Positions 8,258-16,696 of a stretch of DNA of 42,785 nt are shown one piece after another; position 1 is the first letter of the stretch; the number at the start of each line of letters is the position of its first letter. The notes beneath the pieces were generated by a model. It was not told the origin of the DNA and did not search any database. It saw nothing but the letters and a program-made list of their open reading frames with translations. Position numbers and translations under genes: made by a program. Source of the DNA: Elusimicrobiota bacterium (GTDB taxonomy: Bacteria > Elusimicrobiota > Elusimicrobia > Elusimicrobiales > UBA9959); contig JAGVVD010000050.1 in NCBI GenBank assembly GCA_019135865.1, forward strand, positions 1-42,785, given 5' to 3'.

Positions 8258-9036
8258 GCCAGCCGTTTTTTTATTATCGCCAGCATCGCCCGGTTCAACC
8301 GGCCGTTGGCGGCCAGCGTCTGGGGGCCGAAGTCCGCCGGTTCCCGCCGGCCCTTACCCGAAAAATCGCTGACCTTTCCCCCCGCCTCTTTCACCAGCAG
8401 CAGACCGCCGGCCACGTCCCAGGGTTTGAGGTTGAATTCCCAGTAGCCGTCGAGGCGGCCGCAGGCGGTCCAGGCCAGGTCCAGCGCCGCGGAGCCCATT
8501 CTGCGTATGTCGTGCGAGATCTTCAGGAAGTCCGAGTAGAAGGAGCAGTAGAACTCCGCCCTCTCGCCGCGGTCATAGGCGAAGCCGGTGGCCAGCAGGG
8601 CTTTCGACAGCGAAGGCGTACTGGAAACGCGCATCCTCCTGCCGTTGAGCGAGGCTCCGCGTCCCTTCATGGCGAAGAAGAGCTCCCCGCGGAACGGGTC
8701 GAACGTTCCCCCCGCCCGTATCTCCGCGCCGTCGTAGTACGCGGCGGTCACGGCCGCGGCCGGGAAACCGTGGGCGTAATTGGTGGTGCCGTCGAGAGGG
8801 TCTATGATCCAGGCCGGGCGGCCGGGACGCAGGGTGTCCACTCCTTCCTCGGCCAGCAGGCCGTGGTCCGGGAAGCGGCGGCGTATGAGGGCGATGGCTT
8901 TCTTCTGCGAGGCCAGGTCGGCGGCCGTGAGCAGGTCGGCGCGGCCTTTGAGCGAATAACCGACCTTGCCGAACTTGGACTTCAGTATCTTTCCGCAGGA
9001 CAGTAGTATCTCTTTGAGCAGTTTTTCAGGCGTCAT
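8197..9036 (-). CDS. Inositol monophosphatase family protein (SuhB/CysQ/FBPase-like)
   Basis: Mg-dependent sugar-phosphate or nucleotide phosphatase. The metal motifs are LLAEEGVD (Glu-Glu) and WIIDPLDGTTNYAHGFP (DPxDGTTNxxHG), and the later motif is KPWDVAGGLLLVKEAGG (WD-x-A-G). The ATG at 9036 (MTPEKLLKEILLS) is preferred over upstream starts: homology begins there, a GCAAGGA lies 6-12 nt upstream, and the open frame further upstream consists of repeat element A. The last about 20 residues (Ser/Ala/Arg-rich) are antisense to the end of the barrel gene and may be a read-through tail. The true substrate (inositol-P, fructose-1,6-P2 or PAP) cannot be told from sequence. Confidence 0.85.
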   Translation of the reverse strand: MTPEKLLKEILLSCGKILKSKFGKVGYSLKGRADLLTAADLASQKKAIALIRRRFPDHGLLAEEGVDTLRPGRPAWIIDPLDGTTNYAHGFPAAAVTAAYYDGAEIRAGGTFDPFRGELFFAMKGRGASLNGRRMRVSSTPSLSKALLATGFAYDRGERAEFYCSFYSDFLKISHDIRRMGSAALDLAWTACGRLDGYWEFNLKPWDVAGGLLLVKEAGGKVSDFSGKGRREPADFGPQTLAANGRLNRAMLAIIKKRLAQGSPRSSASARRPAASSRA

Positions 9037-9063
9037 AAATCGGTCCTTGCTCCCCGCCGGGTA

Positions 9064-9234
9064 TTCCGGGGCGCCACGGTCCGGCTTTTTGAAATGCACC
9101 CTGCGCTGCGCTCGGCCGGGCACGAACTCGGCCCGGGCGCATAGCGCCTCGGGCCTCAGACATTCATGCCCGTCCGGCAGTGCCGGTTCCCTCGCTCCGC
9201 TTGGGAAAAAGCCTCCATCATGTAGTATGACCGG
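9064..9234 (-). repeat. Dispersed inverted-repeat element, family 1, copy A
   Basis: Positions 9064-9185 match 27937-28058 with four mismatches over 122 bp and no gap. A 20-bp segment present here (about 9185-9205) is absent from copy C but present in the diverged copy B. Then AAAAAGCCTCCATCATG (9206-9222) is shared again. The ends hold inverted GGCTTTTT / AAAAAGCC and CCGG blocks. A GGCGC-ATA-GCGCC hairpin lies in the middle. The element sits 28 bp upstream of the phosphatase start and supplies the stop codon and last codons of the kinase-like gene on its other side. No transposase is near. Confidence 0.8.
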
Positions 9235-10093
9235 AGACCTCCCTTCGGCCCCGCTGTTTCCTTATTCCTTTGGACGATCTTAAAGCCTTGAGGGCGCAGA
9301 AGAGTTCGGGGGGCAGGGACGGGCGGAGGACTTTTATCTTGCGGCCGAGCCGTTTCTCGAGCGCGCGGACCAGGCCGGCCCGGAACCAGGGGTCGTCCGT
9401 GAGGCCGCCCCAGAGCGCGGCCGCCAGCGGGCCGCGCCCGCCCGGCAGGAAGCCGTCGTCCTTCAGTTCGCCGGCCAGTCCGGCCAGCGCGGTCCAGGAG
9501 AGTTCCGCCAGCTCCAGCGCGGAAGGGTCCCCTTCCCGGGCCTTTTTGACCGCTTCGGCCGCGAAAGCGGCCGCCTTGCCCGGAGCGCCTTCGCCGGAAG
9601 GGACCTTTTTTCTCTTGAGCTTCAGCCAGGCCAGGCCCAGCCAGAACCCGGAGCCCGGGTCGCCGCCTTCCGGGGCGTGACCGCCGGCCTTGATGAACCC
9701 TCCGCGCCCGTCCGGCGCCATGGCCACCGAGCCCGTCCCGGCGATGAGAAGAACTCCTTTTACGCTCCCCAGCGCCGCCCCGTAAGCCGCCTCGGCGTCG
9801 GAGATCACTCCCACGGTGTCGGCGCGCCCGGCCAGGGCGGCGGTGATGAATTCTTTTTTCCAGGTCCGGGAGAAGGCTCCCCGCGTGGCCACGAAGAGCG
9901 GCACCCCGGCGGGAGCCCCGCAGCGGTCCAGGAAGGTTTTTATCATGGACGGGAAAAGTTTTATTCCCCGGGTCGGCAGGCGGTCCCGCTTCAGGACCCG
10001 CCCGCGCCGGTCCACGGCGCAGAACCTGGTCCAGGAGGCGCCCCTGTCGGCGCCGGCCGCTGCCGGTAAGCCCCGGGGTTTGACGGGCGGCAT
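9218..10093 (-). CDS. BadF/BadG/BcrA/BcrD-type ATPase, N-acetylglucosamine-kinase-like
   Basis: The 291-residue member of the ASKHA sugar-kinase/ATPase superfamily probably phosphorylates an amino sugar or related substrate in the cytosol. The phosphate-1 loop is GADRGASWTRFCAVD. The connect/phosphate-2 region is ISDAEAAYGAALG, followed by LLIAGTGSVAMA (GTGS), then a Gly-rich block GDPGSGFWLGL as in GlcNAc kinases. The loop has Gly-Ala-Asp-Arg-Gly rather than the usual GxDGGxTKT, so activity is not assured. The C-terminus (REVSGHTT) runs into element A and may not be ancestral. It is divergent from the PTS-like gene, with 36 bp between starts. Confidence 0.65.
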   Translation of the reverse strand: MPPVKPRGLPAAAGADRGASWTRFCAVDRRGRVLKRDRLPTRGIKLFPSMIKTFLDRCGAPAGVPLFVATRGAFSRTWKKEFITAALAGRADTVGVISDAEAAYGAALGSVKGVLLIAGTGSVAMAPDGRGGFIKAGGHAPEGGDPGSGFWLGLAWLKLKRKKVPSGEGAPGKAAAFAAEAVKKAREGDPSALELAELSWTALAGLAGELKDDGFLPGGRGPLAAALWGGLTDDPWFRAGLVRALEKRLGRKIKVLRPSLPPELFCALKALRSSKGIRKQRGRREVSGHTT

Positions 10094-10129
10094 GGACTAA
10101 TGATAGCATAACTCCGTCGTCGCCTTTAT

Positions 10130-10606
10130 ATGATGAAGCAACAGGATTCCGCAACCCTCGCCTCGCTGCTGTCCCCGGACAATATCTTTTACCTGGAAGG
10201 GAACTACGACCGGCCCGGCCTGGTCGCCCTCCTGGCCTCCAAACTGCATCCGCGGGTGGCCTCCGTGATCGACGAGAAGGCTCTTGTGGCCCGCCTCAAC
10301 GAGGTGGAAAAGCTCAATAATGTGCTGGAGACCGGCCTTTACATTCCGCACGCCAAGCTGCCGGACCTCCCCGATTTCCAGGCCGCCATGGCCGTGATCC
10401 CCGCCGGCCTCAAAGACCCCGCTTCCCCCTACGCGGTGCGGGCCGCCATACTGCTGCTCTCCCCCGGCAAGCCGGCTTTTTTCCAGCGGCACCTGAACAT
10501 GCTGGCCTCCATGGCCCGCACCTTCCAGGCCCCGTTCATAGACAAGCTCTGCTCCCTGCGCTCGTCCGCGGAAGCCGCGGCCCTGTTCTCTCCGGACGAA
10601 CCCTGA
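10130..10606 (+). CDS. PTS EIIA type-2 (fructose/nitrogen-type) domain protein
   Basis: Stand-alone EIIA domain of about 158 residues, probably a phosphoryl acceptor in a regulatory or sugar PTS relay. The conserved region LETGLYIPHAKLPDL carries the phospho-accepting His within IPHA, and the flanking fold matches (VASVIDEKALVARLNEVEK as the helix before it). No EIIB or EIIC is encoded in the window, so a regulatory function resembling PtsN is likelier than sugar transport. The start is ATGATG at 10130/10133, with no convincing Shine-Dalgarno. The permease gene follows after about 90 bp. Confidence 0.75.
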   Translation: MMKQQDSATLASLLSPDNIFYLEGNYDRPGLVALLASKLHPRVASVIDEKALVARLNEVEKLNNVLETGLYIPHAKLPDLPDFQAAMAVIPAGLKDPASPYAVRAAILLLSPGKPAFFQRHLNMLASMARTFQAPFIDKLCSLRSSAEAAALFSPDEP

Positions 10607-10616
10607 GCCCGGGTCT

Positions 10617-10645
10617 TCCGCGGCGCAGTCCATTAAATATATAAT
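10617..10645 (+). promoter_or_regulatory. Promoter of the permease gene
   Basis: A perfect TATAAT (10640-10645) sits in an A+T-rich patch about 51 bp before the start codon. The -35 position (about 10617-10622, TTCCGC) is a poor match to TTGACA. Confidence 0.45.
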
Positions 10646-10696
10646 ATCACCTGTTATCCGCGCGGGGGCAATTCCCGCCGCCGCGGGTCCTTAAAA

Positions 10697-12712
10697 ATGA
10701 ACCCTCCCCCTTCTTCCGGCAGGCCTTCGCTCAAAAAAGTCTTCGTCCTCAGCACCGCGATGCTGAGCTTTATCTCCTTCTGGAAGGCCTCCGCCATAGT
10801 CCTCTGCGATTTCGGCTCCAGCGCCTATTATTCCGGCGGCATAGCGATGAACGCCTACGGGCCGGCCTTCCCGTGGTTCGTCATGGGCGTCATGCTCTTC
10901 GCCGGCGTCATGCTGGCCGTCTATGTGGAATCCTGTTCCATGTTCGTCCGCGGCGGCGTCTACGTGGTGGTGCGCCACGCGATGGGCAAGTTCCTGGCCA
11001 AGATAGCCGTCTCCTCGCTCGTTTTCGACTATGTCCTGACCGGCCCCATAAGCGCGATAAGCGCCGGGCTCTACATTTCCTACCTGGCCAAGAGCCTGCT
11101 GGGCATGGCCGGCCTCCCGGCCGACTTCTCGCCCAAAATGCTGGCGGTGGTCTTCGGCGTGGCCGTGATCGCCTATTTCTGGAAAGAGAACATAAAGGGC
11201 GTCAAGGAATCCGGCGATACCAATGTCCGCATCGTTCTCTTCGTCGCCGTCATAGCGGTAATACTGCTGCTGTGGTCGTTCCTTACCGTTTACGTACGCG
11301 GCTTCACGCTGCCGCCGTTCAAACTGGAGTTCAGCGAGGAGGCCCTCGGCTGGTCCAGGCATATCTCCTGGCTTAAGCCGATAGGCTTCATCGGCATATT
11401 CATGGCCTTCGGCCACTCTATCCTGGCGCTCAGCGGCCTGGAGAGCATGGCGCAGGTATACCGCGAGATAGAGGACCCCAAGGTCCCCAACCTCAAGCGT
11501 ACGGCCGTGATAGTCTTCGTCTTCAGCGTGATGTTCACCGGCGTCCTGACCTTCCTCTCCTCCATGATCATCCCCGGCGACCTGATCGCCGGCGAGTACG
11601 CGGAGAACCTGCTCAGCGGCCTGGCCCTGCATCTGCACGGCCCCTACTTCGCCCGGCTGGCGCTGCAGGCGCTGGTCGTCATCTCAGGCGGCCTGATACT
11701 GATGGGCGCGGTCAACACCTCCTTCGTCGGCGCCAACGGCATACTCAACCGCGTGGCCGAGGATGGCATCCTCCACGACTGGTTCCGCCGCCTGCACCCG
11801 AAGTACGGCACCACCTCCCGCATAATCACCATGGTCGCCGTCCTGCAGATCATCATCATCCTGGTTTCGCGCGGCGACATCTTCCTGCTGGGACAGGCTT
11901 ACGCCTTCGGAGTGCTGTGGAGCCTGGTCTTCGACACGCTCTCCCTGATAGTCCTGCGGTTCAAGGACACGGAGTTCGAGCGCGAATGGCTGTTCCCGTT
12001 GAACATAAAAGTGAAGCGTTACCAGGTACCCGTCGGCCTGATGGCGGTCCTCGCCGTGCTGCTGATAACCGGCTGCCTGAACCTGGTCACCAAACCTACC
12101 GCTACCGTAGCCGGCGTTATTTTCACCGCGGTCTTCTTCACCCTCTTCCAGGTCTCCGAGAAGATGAACGAGAAGAAGGCCACCCTGCACGTGGAGGACG
12201 AGGAGGCGGAGGAGAAGCTTAATCTCAAGAGCGAGCCCGATATCAATACCATACTCCCGGAGCTCGACAAGCCCGACCGCATACTGGTGCCGGCCCGCAA
12301 TCCCGACAATCTGGTGCATCTCAAGCATATCCTGGAGACGGTGGACGACGAGAAAACGGATATCATCGTGCTTTCGGCGAAGGTAGCCAAGGCGATGGAA
12401 TTCGGTCGTGAGGAGACTCCCGTCACCGACGAGGACAGGGACCTTTTCCGCAACGTGGTGCTGCTGGCCGAGAAATACGGCAAGACGGTCAAGCCGATGC
12501 TGGTCTTCTCCAACGACCCTTTCCTTTCCATCGCCCAGGTCGCGCGCGACGCGCGGGTCTCCGAGATAGTGATGGGCGTCTCCGGCTCCGTCGGCGCCGA
12601 GGTGCAACTGGAGAAGCTGGCCATGGCCTGGGGCATGCTGCAGAAAGAGGACGGCCTGCAGGTGACCGCCAGGATCGTCTGGCAGGGCCGCGAGCTGACC
12701 TACAAACTTTGA
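10697..12712 (+). CDS. APC-superfamily amino-acid permease with universal-stress-like cytoplasmic tail
   Basis: The 671-residue inner-membrane transporter has about 12 hydrophobic segments through residue 480, beginning KKVFVLSTAMLSFISFWKAS. Conserved loops include SGLESMAQVYREIEDPKVPN, typical of APC amino-acid/polyamine transporters. From about 530 to the end is a soluble alpha/beta domain (PDRILVPARNPDNLVHLKHI ... SEIVMGVSGSVGAEVQLEKL) resembling UspA. Permeases with such tails often respond to nucleotides or stress signals. Substrate unknown. The gene may begin a transcript that runs through def, fmt and beyond, since the gap to def is 8 bp. Confidence 0.85.
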   Translation: MNPPPSSGRPSLKKVFVLSTAMLSFISFWKASAIVLCDFGSSAYYSGGIAMNAYGPAFPWFVMGVMLFAGVMLAVYVESCSMFVRGGVYVVVRHAMGKFLAKIAVSSLVFDYVLTGPISAISAGLYISYLAKSLLGMAGLPADFSPKMLAVVFGVAVIAYFWKENIKGVKESGDTNVRIVLFVAVIAVILLLWSFLTVYVRGFTLPPFKLEFSEEALGWSRHISWLKPIGFIGIFMAFGHSILALSGLESMAQVYREIEDPKVPNLKRTAVIVFVFSVMFTGVLTFLSSMIIPGDLIAGEYAENLLSGLALHLHGPYFARLALQALVVISGGLILMGAVNTSFVGANGILNRVAEDGILHDWFRRLHPKYGTTSRIITMVAVLQIIIILVSRGDIFLLGQAYAFGVLWSLVFDTLSLIVLRFKDTEFEREWLFPLNIKVKRYQVPVGLMAVLAVLLITGCLNLVTKPTATVAGVIFTAVFFTLFQVSEKMNEKKATLHVEDEEAEEKLNLKSEPDINTILPELDKPDRILVPARNPDNLVHLKHILETVDDEKTDIIVLSAKVAKAMEFGREETPVTDEDRDLFRNVVLLAEKYGKTVKPMLVFSNDPFLSIAQVARDARVSEIVMGVSGSVGAEVQLEKLAMAWGMLQKEDGLQVTARIVWQGRELTYKL

Positions 12713-12720
12713 GGTAAATT

Positions 12721-13287
12721 ATGGCGATACGACGCATCTGCAAGTACGGAGAGAAGATACTCTCGAAAAAGACGAAAGCGGTGGATTTCAAGGCGCTCAA
12801 GCCGTCGCTCGCGGCGCTGCTGGCCGACATGTTCGATACGATGGACATCGTCGGCGGGGCGGGCCTGGCCGCCAACCAGATCGGCCTGGACCTGCGGCTG
12901 GCGGTCATAAAGGTGGCGCGCGAGGAGGACGAGGTTCGCGTCGTCATCATAAACCCCGAGGTCGTTTCCGGGTCGGATCCCGTCGAGGAGGACGAGGGCT
13001 GCCTGTCCTTCCCGGGGCTTTTCGCCAGGATAAAGCGCTTCTCCAAAGTTAAGGTGCGCGCGCTCAACGAGAAGGGGATGCCCGTCGAGATAACGGCCGA
13101 GGGGCTGCTGGCGAAAGCCTTGCAGCACGAGATAGACCATCTCGACGGGGTGGTCTTCATAGATCACCTGCCCGTGATGACCCGCCTCAAGCTCAAGCCC
13201 GTGCTCATGCGCCTCAAGCGCCAGTGGAAGAAGACCGACGAGAGCCGCATGGTCCGGAGGCCCTCGGGCGGGAGAGCGGCGAAATGA
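12721..13287 (+). CDS. def: Peptide deformylase
   Basis: Removes the formyl group from nascent N-terminal fMet. All three metal/catalytic motifs are present: GGAGLAANQIG (GxGLAAxQ), DEGCLSFPG (EGCLS, metal Cys) and LQHEIDHLDG (QHExDH, two His ligands and catalytic Glu). The 188-residue length is normal, with a basic C-terminal tail. GAGGT lies just before the ATG at 12721. The stop overlaps the ATG of fmt (ATGA), the classical def-fmt arrangement that pairs formylation with deformylation. Confidence 0.96.
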   Translation: MAIRRICKYGEKILSKKTKAVDFKALKPSLAALLADMFDTMDIVGGAGLAANQIGLDLRLAVIKVAREEDEVRVVIINPEVVSGSDPVEEDEGCLSFPGLFARIKRFSKVKVRALNEKGMPVEITAEGLLAKALQHEIDHLDGVVFIDHLPVMTRLKLKPVLMRLKRQWKKTDESRMVRRPSGGRAAK

Positions 13288-14258
13288 GGAGCGTTCCCAG
13301 GCTGGCGTTCCTGGGTACTCCCTCCGTCGCCTGTCCCTTCCTGGAAGCGCTGGTCTCGGCCGGTTTCGACCTCGCGGGCGTCATAGCCCAGCCGGACCGG
13401 CCCGTCGGGCGCGGCATGAAGCTCTGCTGCCCTCCCGTCAAGGATTCCGCGCTCGCCCACAAGCTCCGCGTCCTCCAGCCCGGCTCCGGCGCGGAGCTGC
13501 GCGACGCCGTGGCGGAGCTGAAGCCCGACCTCGGCGTGGCGGTGGCCTACGGCAGGCTGATAAAAAAAGAGGTGCTCTCCCTCCCCCCGCTGGGGTTCAT
13601 AAATCTGCATTTTTCCCTGCTGCCCAAGTACCGCGGCGCCGCGCCGGTACAGTGGACGCTGATGAACGGCGAAAGGGAGACGGGGGTCACGGTGTTCCGC
13701 CTCGACGAGGGGATGGATACCGGCCCCGTCGTCGCCTCCGCGCGCACGCCGGTGGGACCGGACGAGGACGCTCCCGCGCTTTTCGCCAGGCTGACGGAAC
13801 TGGGCCGGGGCCTGCTGGTCTCCGCCGTCCGCGACATGGCCGAAGGCCGCGCCAGTTTCGTTCCGCAGGCCGGGGAGCCTTCGCAGGCCCCCAAGATAAA
13901 GCCCGCGCTCTCTTTCCTGTCCCCTTCCATGACGGCCGCCGAGGCCTTCAACAGGGTGCGGGGCCTGGCCTGCGGGCCCCGCGCCAGGTTCCTGACGCCG
14001 GGAGGCCCGGTAGTGCAGGTCATGAAGGCCTCGCTGCCGGCCGGCGCCCCCGCCGGCGGTCCGCCCGGCTCCGTCGTCCGCGTTGAGGCCGGGAAAGGTT
14101 TTTTTGTAAGATTCAGCGACGGGAGCCTGTTCTTCGAGGAGCTCAAACCCGAAGGAAGGAAGACCGTCGGAGCGGCGGATTTCCTCAACGGCGCGCGGCT
14201 CGGTCCCGGCGACGCCCTGCTGGCCGCGCCGCCGGCCGGGGAAGGTCTGGAAAAATGA
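13284..14258 (+). CDS. fmt: Methionyl-tRNA formyltransferase
   Basis: Formylates initiator Met-tRNA using 10-formyl-THF. The N-terminal Rossmann-like domain starts MRSVPRLAFLGTPSVACPFL. The active-site region is INLHFSLLPKYRGAAPVQW (Asn, His, SLLPxYRG), then ERETGVTVFRLDEGMDTGP. The C-terminal tRNA-binding beta barrel covers about residues 215-315. Of several in-frame starts, the ATG at 13284 fits the family's N-terminus and overlaps the def stop by 4 nt. Its own stop overlaps the next ATG, so def, fmt and the PASTA gene are coupled. Confidence 0.95.
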   Translation: MRSVPRLAFLGTPSVACPFLEALVSAGFDLAGVIAQPDRPVGRGMKLCCPPVKDSALAHKLRVLQPGSGAELRDAVAELKPDLGVAVAYGRLIKKEVLSLPPLGFINLHFSLLPKYRGAAPVQWTLMNGERETGVTVFRLDEGMDTGPVVASARTPVGPDEDAPALFARLTELGRGLLVSAVRDMAEGRASFVPQAGEPSQAPKIKPALSFLSPSMTAAEAFNRVRGLACGPRARFLTPGGPVVQVMKASLPAGAPAGGPPGSVVRVEAGKGFFVRFSDGSLFFEELKPEGRKTVGAADFLNGARLGPGDALLAAPPAGEGLEK

Positions 14259-15253
14259 AAAAGGTCATCGAGAACATAAAGAGAGTGCAGGAGGACATCC
14301 CGATAAACTTCGTCTTCGCGGCGAAGATCGGCTCGCTGGCCCTTTTCGTCTTCCTGCTCACCTATTTCTCCTTCTCCTGGACGATGCGGACCGTCGTCCA
14401 CCACCGCAAGGAGGTCATCGTTCCCGACATCAAGGGCAGGTCCTCCGTCAGCGCCCTGCAGCTGCTCTCCGAGAGCGACCTGGCGATGCGCATAGGCGGT
14501 TACGAGTTCAACGAGGGCGTGCCGATAGCCACCGTGCTGCGCCAGCACCCCACCGCCGGCACCACCGTGCGCGAGGGCAAGATCGTGACCGTGGTCTTCA
14601 GCCAGGGCGGCGAGTCCGTCTTCGTGCCCAACCTGGTGGGGCTGCCGCTGCGCAACGCGGAGCTCTTCCTGCGCCAGCGGCAGCTGCTGCTGGGCGAGGT
14701 CAGCGAGTCCTACTCGCTCAAGGCCGACAAGGGCACCGTGCTTTCGCAGGACCCCAGGCCGGAGACCAGCGTCGGCAAGAGCAAGATGATCAACGTCGTG
14801 GTCTCGGCCGGGAACCCCCCTTCGGGCATCAACCTGATGCCGGACTTCAGGCAGAAGAAGGCGGACGACGCTTACGCCTGGGCCTCGGTCTCCGGCCTCG
14901 GCATCAATATCCTCGAGGACGAGACCTCGCTGTTCCCTCGCGGCACCATCATAGACCAGGCCCCGCCGCCGGACACCGTGGTCTCGCAGGAGAGCCGCAT
15001 CAGCCTCACGGTCAGCGCGCGTTCCGTCTCGGCCGAGCCCGAGCTGGAGTACCATGTCCGCTACGACGCCCCCCAGAGCGGCGTGCAGCGCCACATACGG
15101 ATAGTTTCCGTCAGCAAGTCGGGCGACAAGGAGATCTTCAACGGCCTGCGCGACCCCGGCTCCAAGATAGACCTCACGATCCCCTTCGGCAGCGCCGACA
15201 AGATCCGCATCTTCGTCAACGGCATCCTGGTCGAAGAGCGGCCCGTAAAATGA
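14255..15253 (+). CDS. Membrane-anchored PASTA-domain protein
   Basis: The 332-residue protein has one N-terminal membrane segment (SLALFVFLLTYFSFSW, about residues 29-45) and an extracytoplasmic part with three PASTA repeats. These begin near VIVPDIKGRSSVSALQLL, VFVPNLVGLPLRNAELFL and NLMPDFRQKKADDAYAWA; each ends with a QxPxxxxxV-type strand such as VLSQDPRPETSVG. PASTA repeats bind muropeptides or peptidoglycan in kinases and PBPs. Here neither a kinase nor a transpeptidase domain is attached, so a cell-wall sensor or scaffold role is an inference. It overlaps fmt and rpe by 4 nt each. Confidence 0.85.
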   Translation: MKKVIENIKRVQEDIPINFVFAAKIGSLALFVFLLTYFSFSWTMRTVVHHRKEVIVPDIKGRSSVSALQLLSESDLAMRIGGYEFNEGVPIATVLRQHPTAGTTVREGKIVTVVFSQGGESVFVPNLVGLPLRNAELFLRQRQLLLGEVSESYSLKADKGTVLSQDPRPETSVGKSKMINVVVSAGNPPSGINLMPDFRQKKADDAYAWASVSGLGINILEDETSLFPRGTIIDQAPPPDTVVSQESRISLTVSARSVSAEPELEYHVRYDAPQSGVQRHIRIVSVSKSGDKEIFNGLRDPGSKIDLTIPFGSADKIRIFVNGILVEERPVK

Positions 15254-15927
15254 ACTTCCCCCTGCCCGACGGCCGCGTGGCCGTGGTCCCGTCGGTGCTG
15301 TCGGCCGACTTCACGCGCCTCGGCGCCGAACTCGCCCGCGTACGGAAGCACTCCGACTGGGTGCAGCTCGACGTCATGGACGGCCGGTTCGTCCCCAATA
15401 TCAGCTTCGGTCCGCACGTCGGCGCGGCGGTGGCCCGCGCCTCCGGCCTGCCGGTGGACGCCCATCTCATGGTGGAGCGGCCGGCCGGTCTAGTGGAGGC
15501 CTTCGCCCGTTCCGGCTGCGGCCTGATAACCGTCCATTACGAGTCGCGCGGGGTTTTGAGCGCGCTCCGGAAGATAAAAGCCCTGGGCCTGAAGGCGGGC
15601 CTGGCCGTCAAGCCGGGGACTCCGCTGGCCGGCCCGCTGCGGCTGCTGCCGCTGCTCGACCTCTTTCTCGTCATGACCGTGGAACCCGGTTTCGGCGGAC
15701 AGAAGTTCATCAAGGCCATGCTCCCGCGGATAAAGGCCGTGCGCGCCGCGATAAAAAGGTCCGGCCGGCCGGTCTGGCTCCAGGTCGACGGCGGAGTCAA
15801 CGCGGAGACCGCGCCCGGGGCCGTAAGAGCGGGCGCGGATTCGCTGGTCGCCGGCAGCGCTTTGTTTTCCGCCGCCAATCTTGTAGAATTTACCCGCGCG
15901 CTCAGGGGGAGCCGCAGGGGTCGGTGA
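15250..15927 (+). CDS. rpe: Ribulose-phosphate 3-epimerase
   Basis: Pentose-phosphate pathway epimerase (Ru5P to Xu5P), TIM barrel of 225 residues. Motifs are VVPSVLSADFTRLGAEL, WVQLDVMDGRFVPNISFG (metal His replaced by Gln in VQLD, Asp retained), VDAHLMVERP (HLM), VMTVEPGFGGQKFI and LQVDGGVNAETA. The first metal-ligand His of the usual HxDxMDG motif is Gln here (QLDVMDG), a variation to note. The start overlaps the PASTA stop (ATGA). One nucleotide separates it from the response regulator. Confidence 0.93.
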   Translation: MNFPLPDGRVAVVPSVLSADFTRLGAELARVRKHSDWVQLDVMDGRFVPNISFGPHVGAAVARASGLPVDAHLMVERPAGLVEAFARSGCGLITVHYESRGVLSALRKIKALGLKAGLAVKPGTPLAGPLRLLPLLDLFLVMTVEPGFGGQKFIKAMLPRIKAVRAAIKRSGRPVWLQVDGGVNAETAPGAVRAGADSLVAGSALFSAANLVEFTRALRGSRRGR

Positions 15928-15928
15928 G

Positions 15929-16300
15929 ATGGCCAAGAAGATCCTCATAATCGACGACGAGCCCATGATCGTGAAAGTGCTCGGCCTCCGCTTCGAGCAG
16001 TCCGGCTACGAGGTCGTTTCCGCTTTCAACGGCGAGGAAGGGCTCGAGGCCGTCAGGAAAGAGAAGCCGGACCTGATCCTGCTGGACATCGGCATCCCCA
16101 TTATAGACGGCAACACCCTCTGCGAGCTCATCAAGAACGACAAGGCCCTCGGGCACATCCCTATAATAATGCTGACCGGCAAGAGACTGGTCGGCGACAT
16201 GGAAGACGCTTTCAAGGCCGGCGCCAACATCTACGTCAACAAGCCCTACGACTGGCACCGCCTGCTGGAGCACGTCAAAAAGCTGGCCGGGCCCGCCTGA
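15929..16300 (+). CDS. Single-domain response regulator (CheY-like)
   Basis: The 123-residue receiver domain has no output domain. The acidic pair is in ILIIDDEPMIV, the phospho-acceptor Asp in PDLILLDIGIPIIDG, the conserved Thr in MLTGKRL, and the Lys in YVNKPYDW. It resembles stand-alone receivers that relay phosphate or act by protein contact. No histidine kinase is encoded in the window, so the partner is unknown. It is the last gene of the def-fmt run; a new promoter precedes rpsP. Confidence 0.9.
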   Translation: MAKKILIIDDEPMIVKVLGLRFEQSGYEVVSAFNGEEGLEAVRKEKPDLILLDIGIPIIDGNTLCELIKNDKALGHIPIIMLTGKRLVGDMEDAFKAGANIYVNKPYDWHRLLEHVKKLAGPA

Positions 16301-16331
16301 AGCCCGGGGCCCTTTCGCTGAATACCCGGAA

Positions 16332-16342
16332 TATAATATAAT
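16332..16342 (+). promoter_or_regulatory. Promoter region of the rpsP-khpA-trmD-rplS operon
   Basis: Two overlapping perfect TATAAT hexamers (16332-16337 and 16337-16342) lie in the 111-bp gap before rpsP. A GC-rich leader hairpin (GGCCGCGG ... CGGGCC, about 16347-16370) and a strong AGGAGGAG ribosome-binding site follow. The -35 position (about 16313-16318, TTTCGC) is weak. Confidence 0.5.
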
Positions 16343-16411
16343 AACAGGCCGCGGTCCCTGCGGGCCGCGCGTTCTTCACGATTTCTCAAACGCAGACCCA
16401 GGAGGAGTATT

Positions 16412-16675
16412 ATGGCAGTAGTTTTAAGGCTTCAGAGGTTCGGCAAGCGGGTGCAGCCCCATTACCGCGTGGTGGTCATCGAGAGCAACCGCGGTCCCCA
16501 CGGCAGGCCGCTGGAGATCATCGGGCACTACAATCCCAAGGCCGACAAGGACAAGGAGAAGATCACCCTCGATATCTCCAGGACCGACCGCTGGCTCAAG
16601 AACGGCGCCAAGCCGTCCCAGACCGTCGGCAGCCTGATCAGCAAGGCCCGCAAGCTCGTCGAGCCCCAGGCCTGA
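16412..16675 (+). CDS. rpsP: 30S ribosomal protein S16
   Basis: Small-subunit protein bS16, 87 residues, normal length. It begins MAVVLRLQRFGKRVQPHYRV, then IESNRGPHGRPLEIIGHYNP and a DRWLKNGAKPSQTV segment, all diagnostic. AGGAGGAG lies about 6 nt before the ATG at 16412. It heads the rpsP-khpA-trmD-rplS operon. Confidence 0.97.
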   Translation: MAVVLRLQRFGKRVQPHYRVVVIESNRGPHGRPLEIIGHYNPKADKDKEKITLDISRTDRWLKNGAKPSQTVGSLISKARKLVEPQA

Positions 16676-16696
16676 TACCCGTAAGGGAGACTGGAT

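Noticed and set aside
8197-9123. Longer start for the phosphatase at 9123
   Set aside because: The added residues are encoded by repeat element A, whereas homology and a ribosome-binding site support the ATG at 9036.
14592-15030. PASTA gene as a serine/threonine kinase or penicillin-binding protein
   Set aside because: The protein has only one membrane helix and PASTA repeats; there are no kinase or transpeptidase motifs in its 332 residues.
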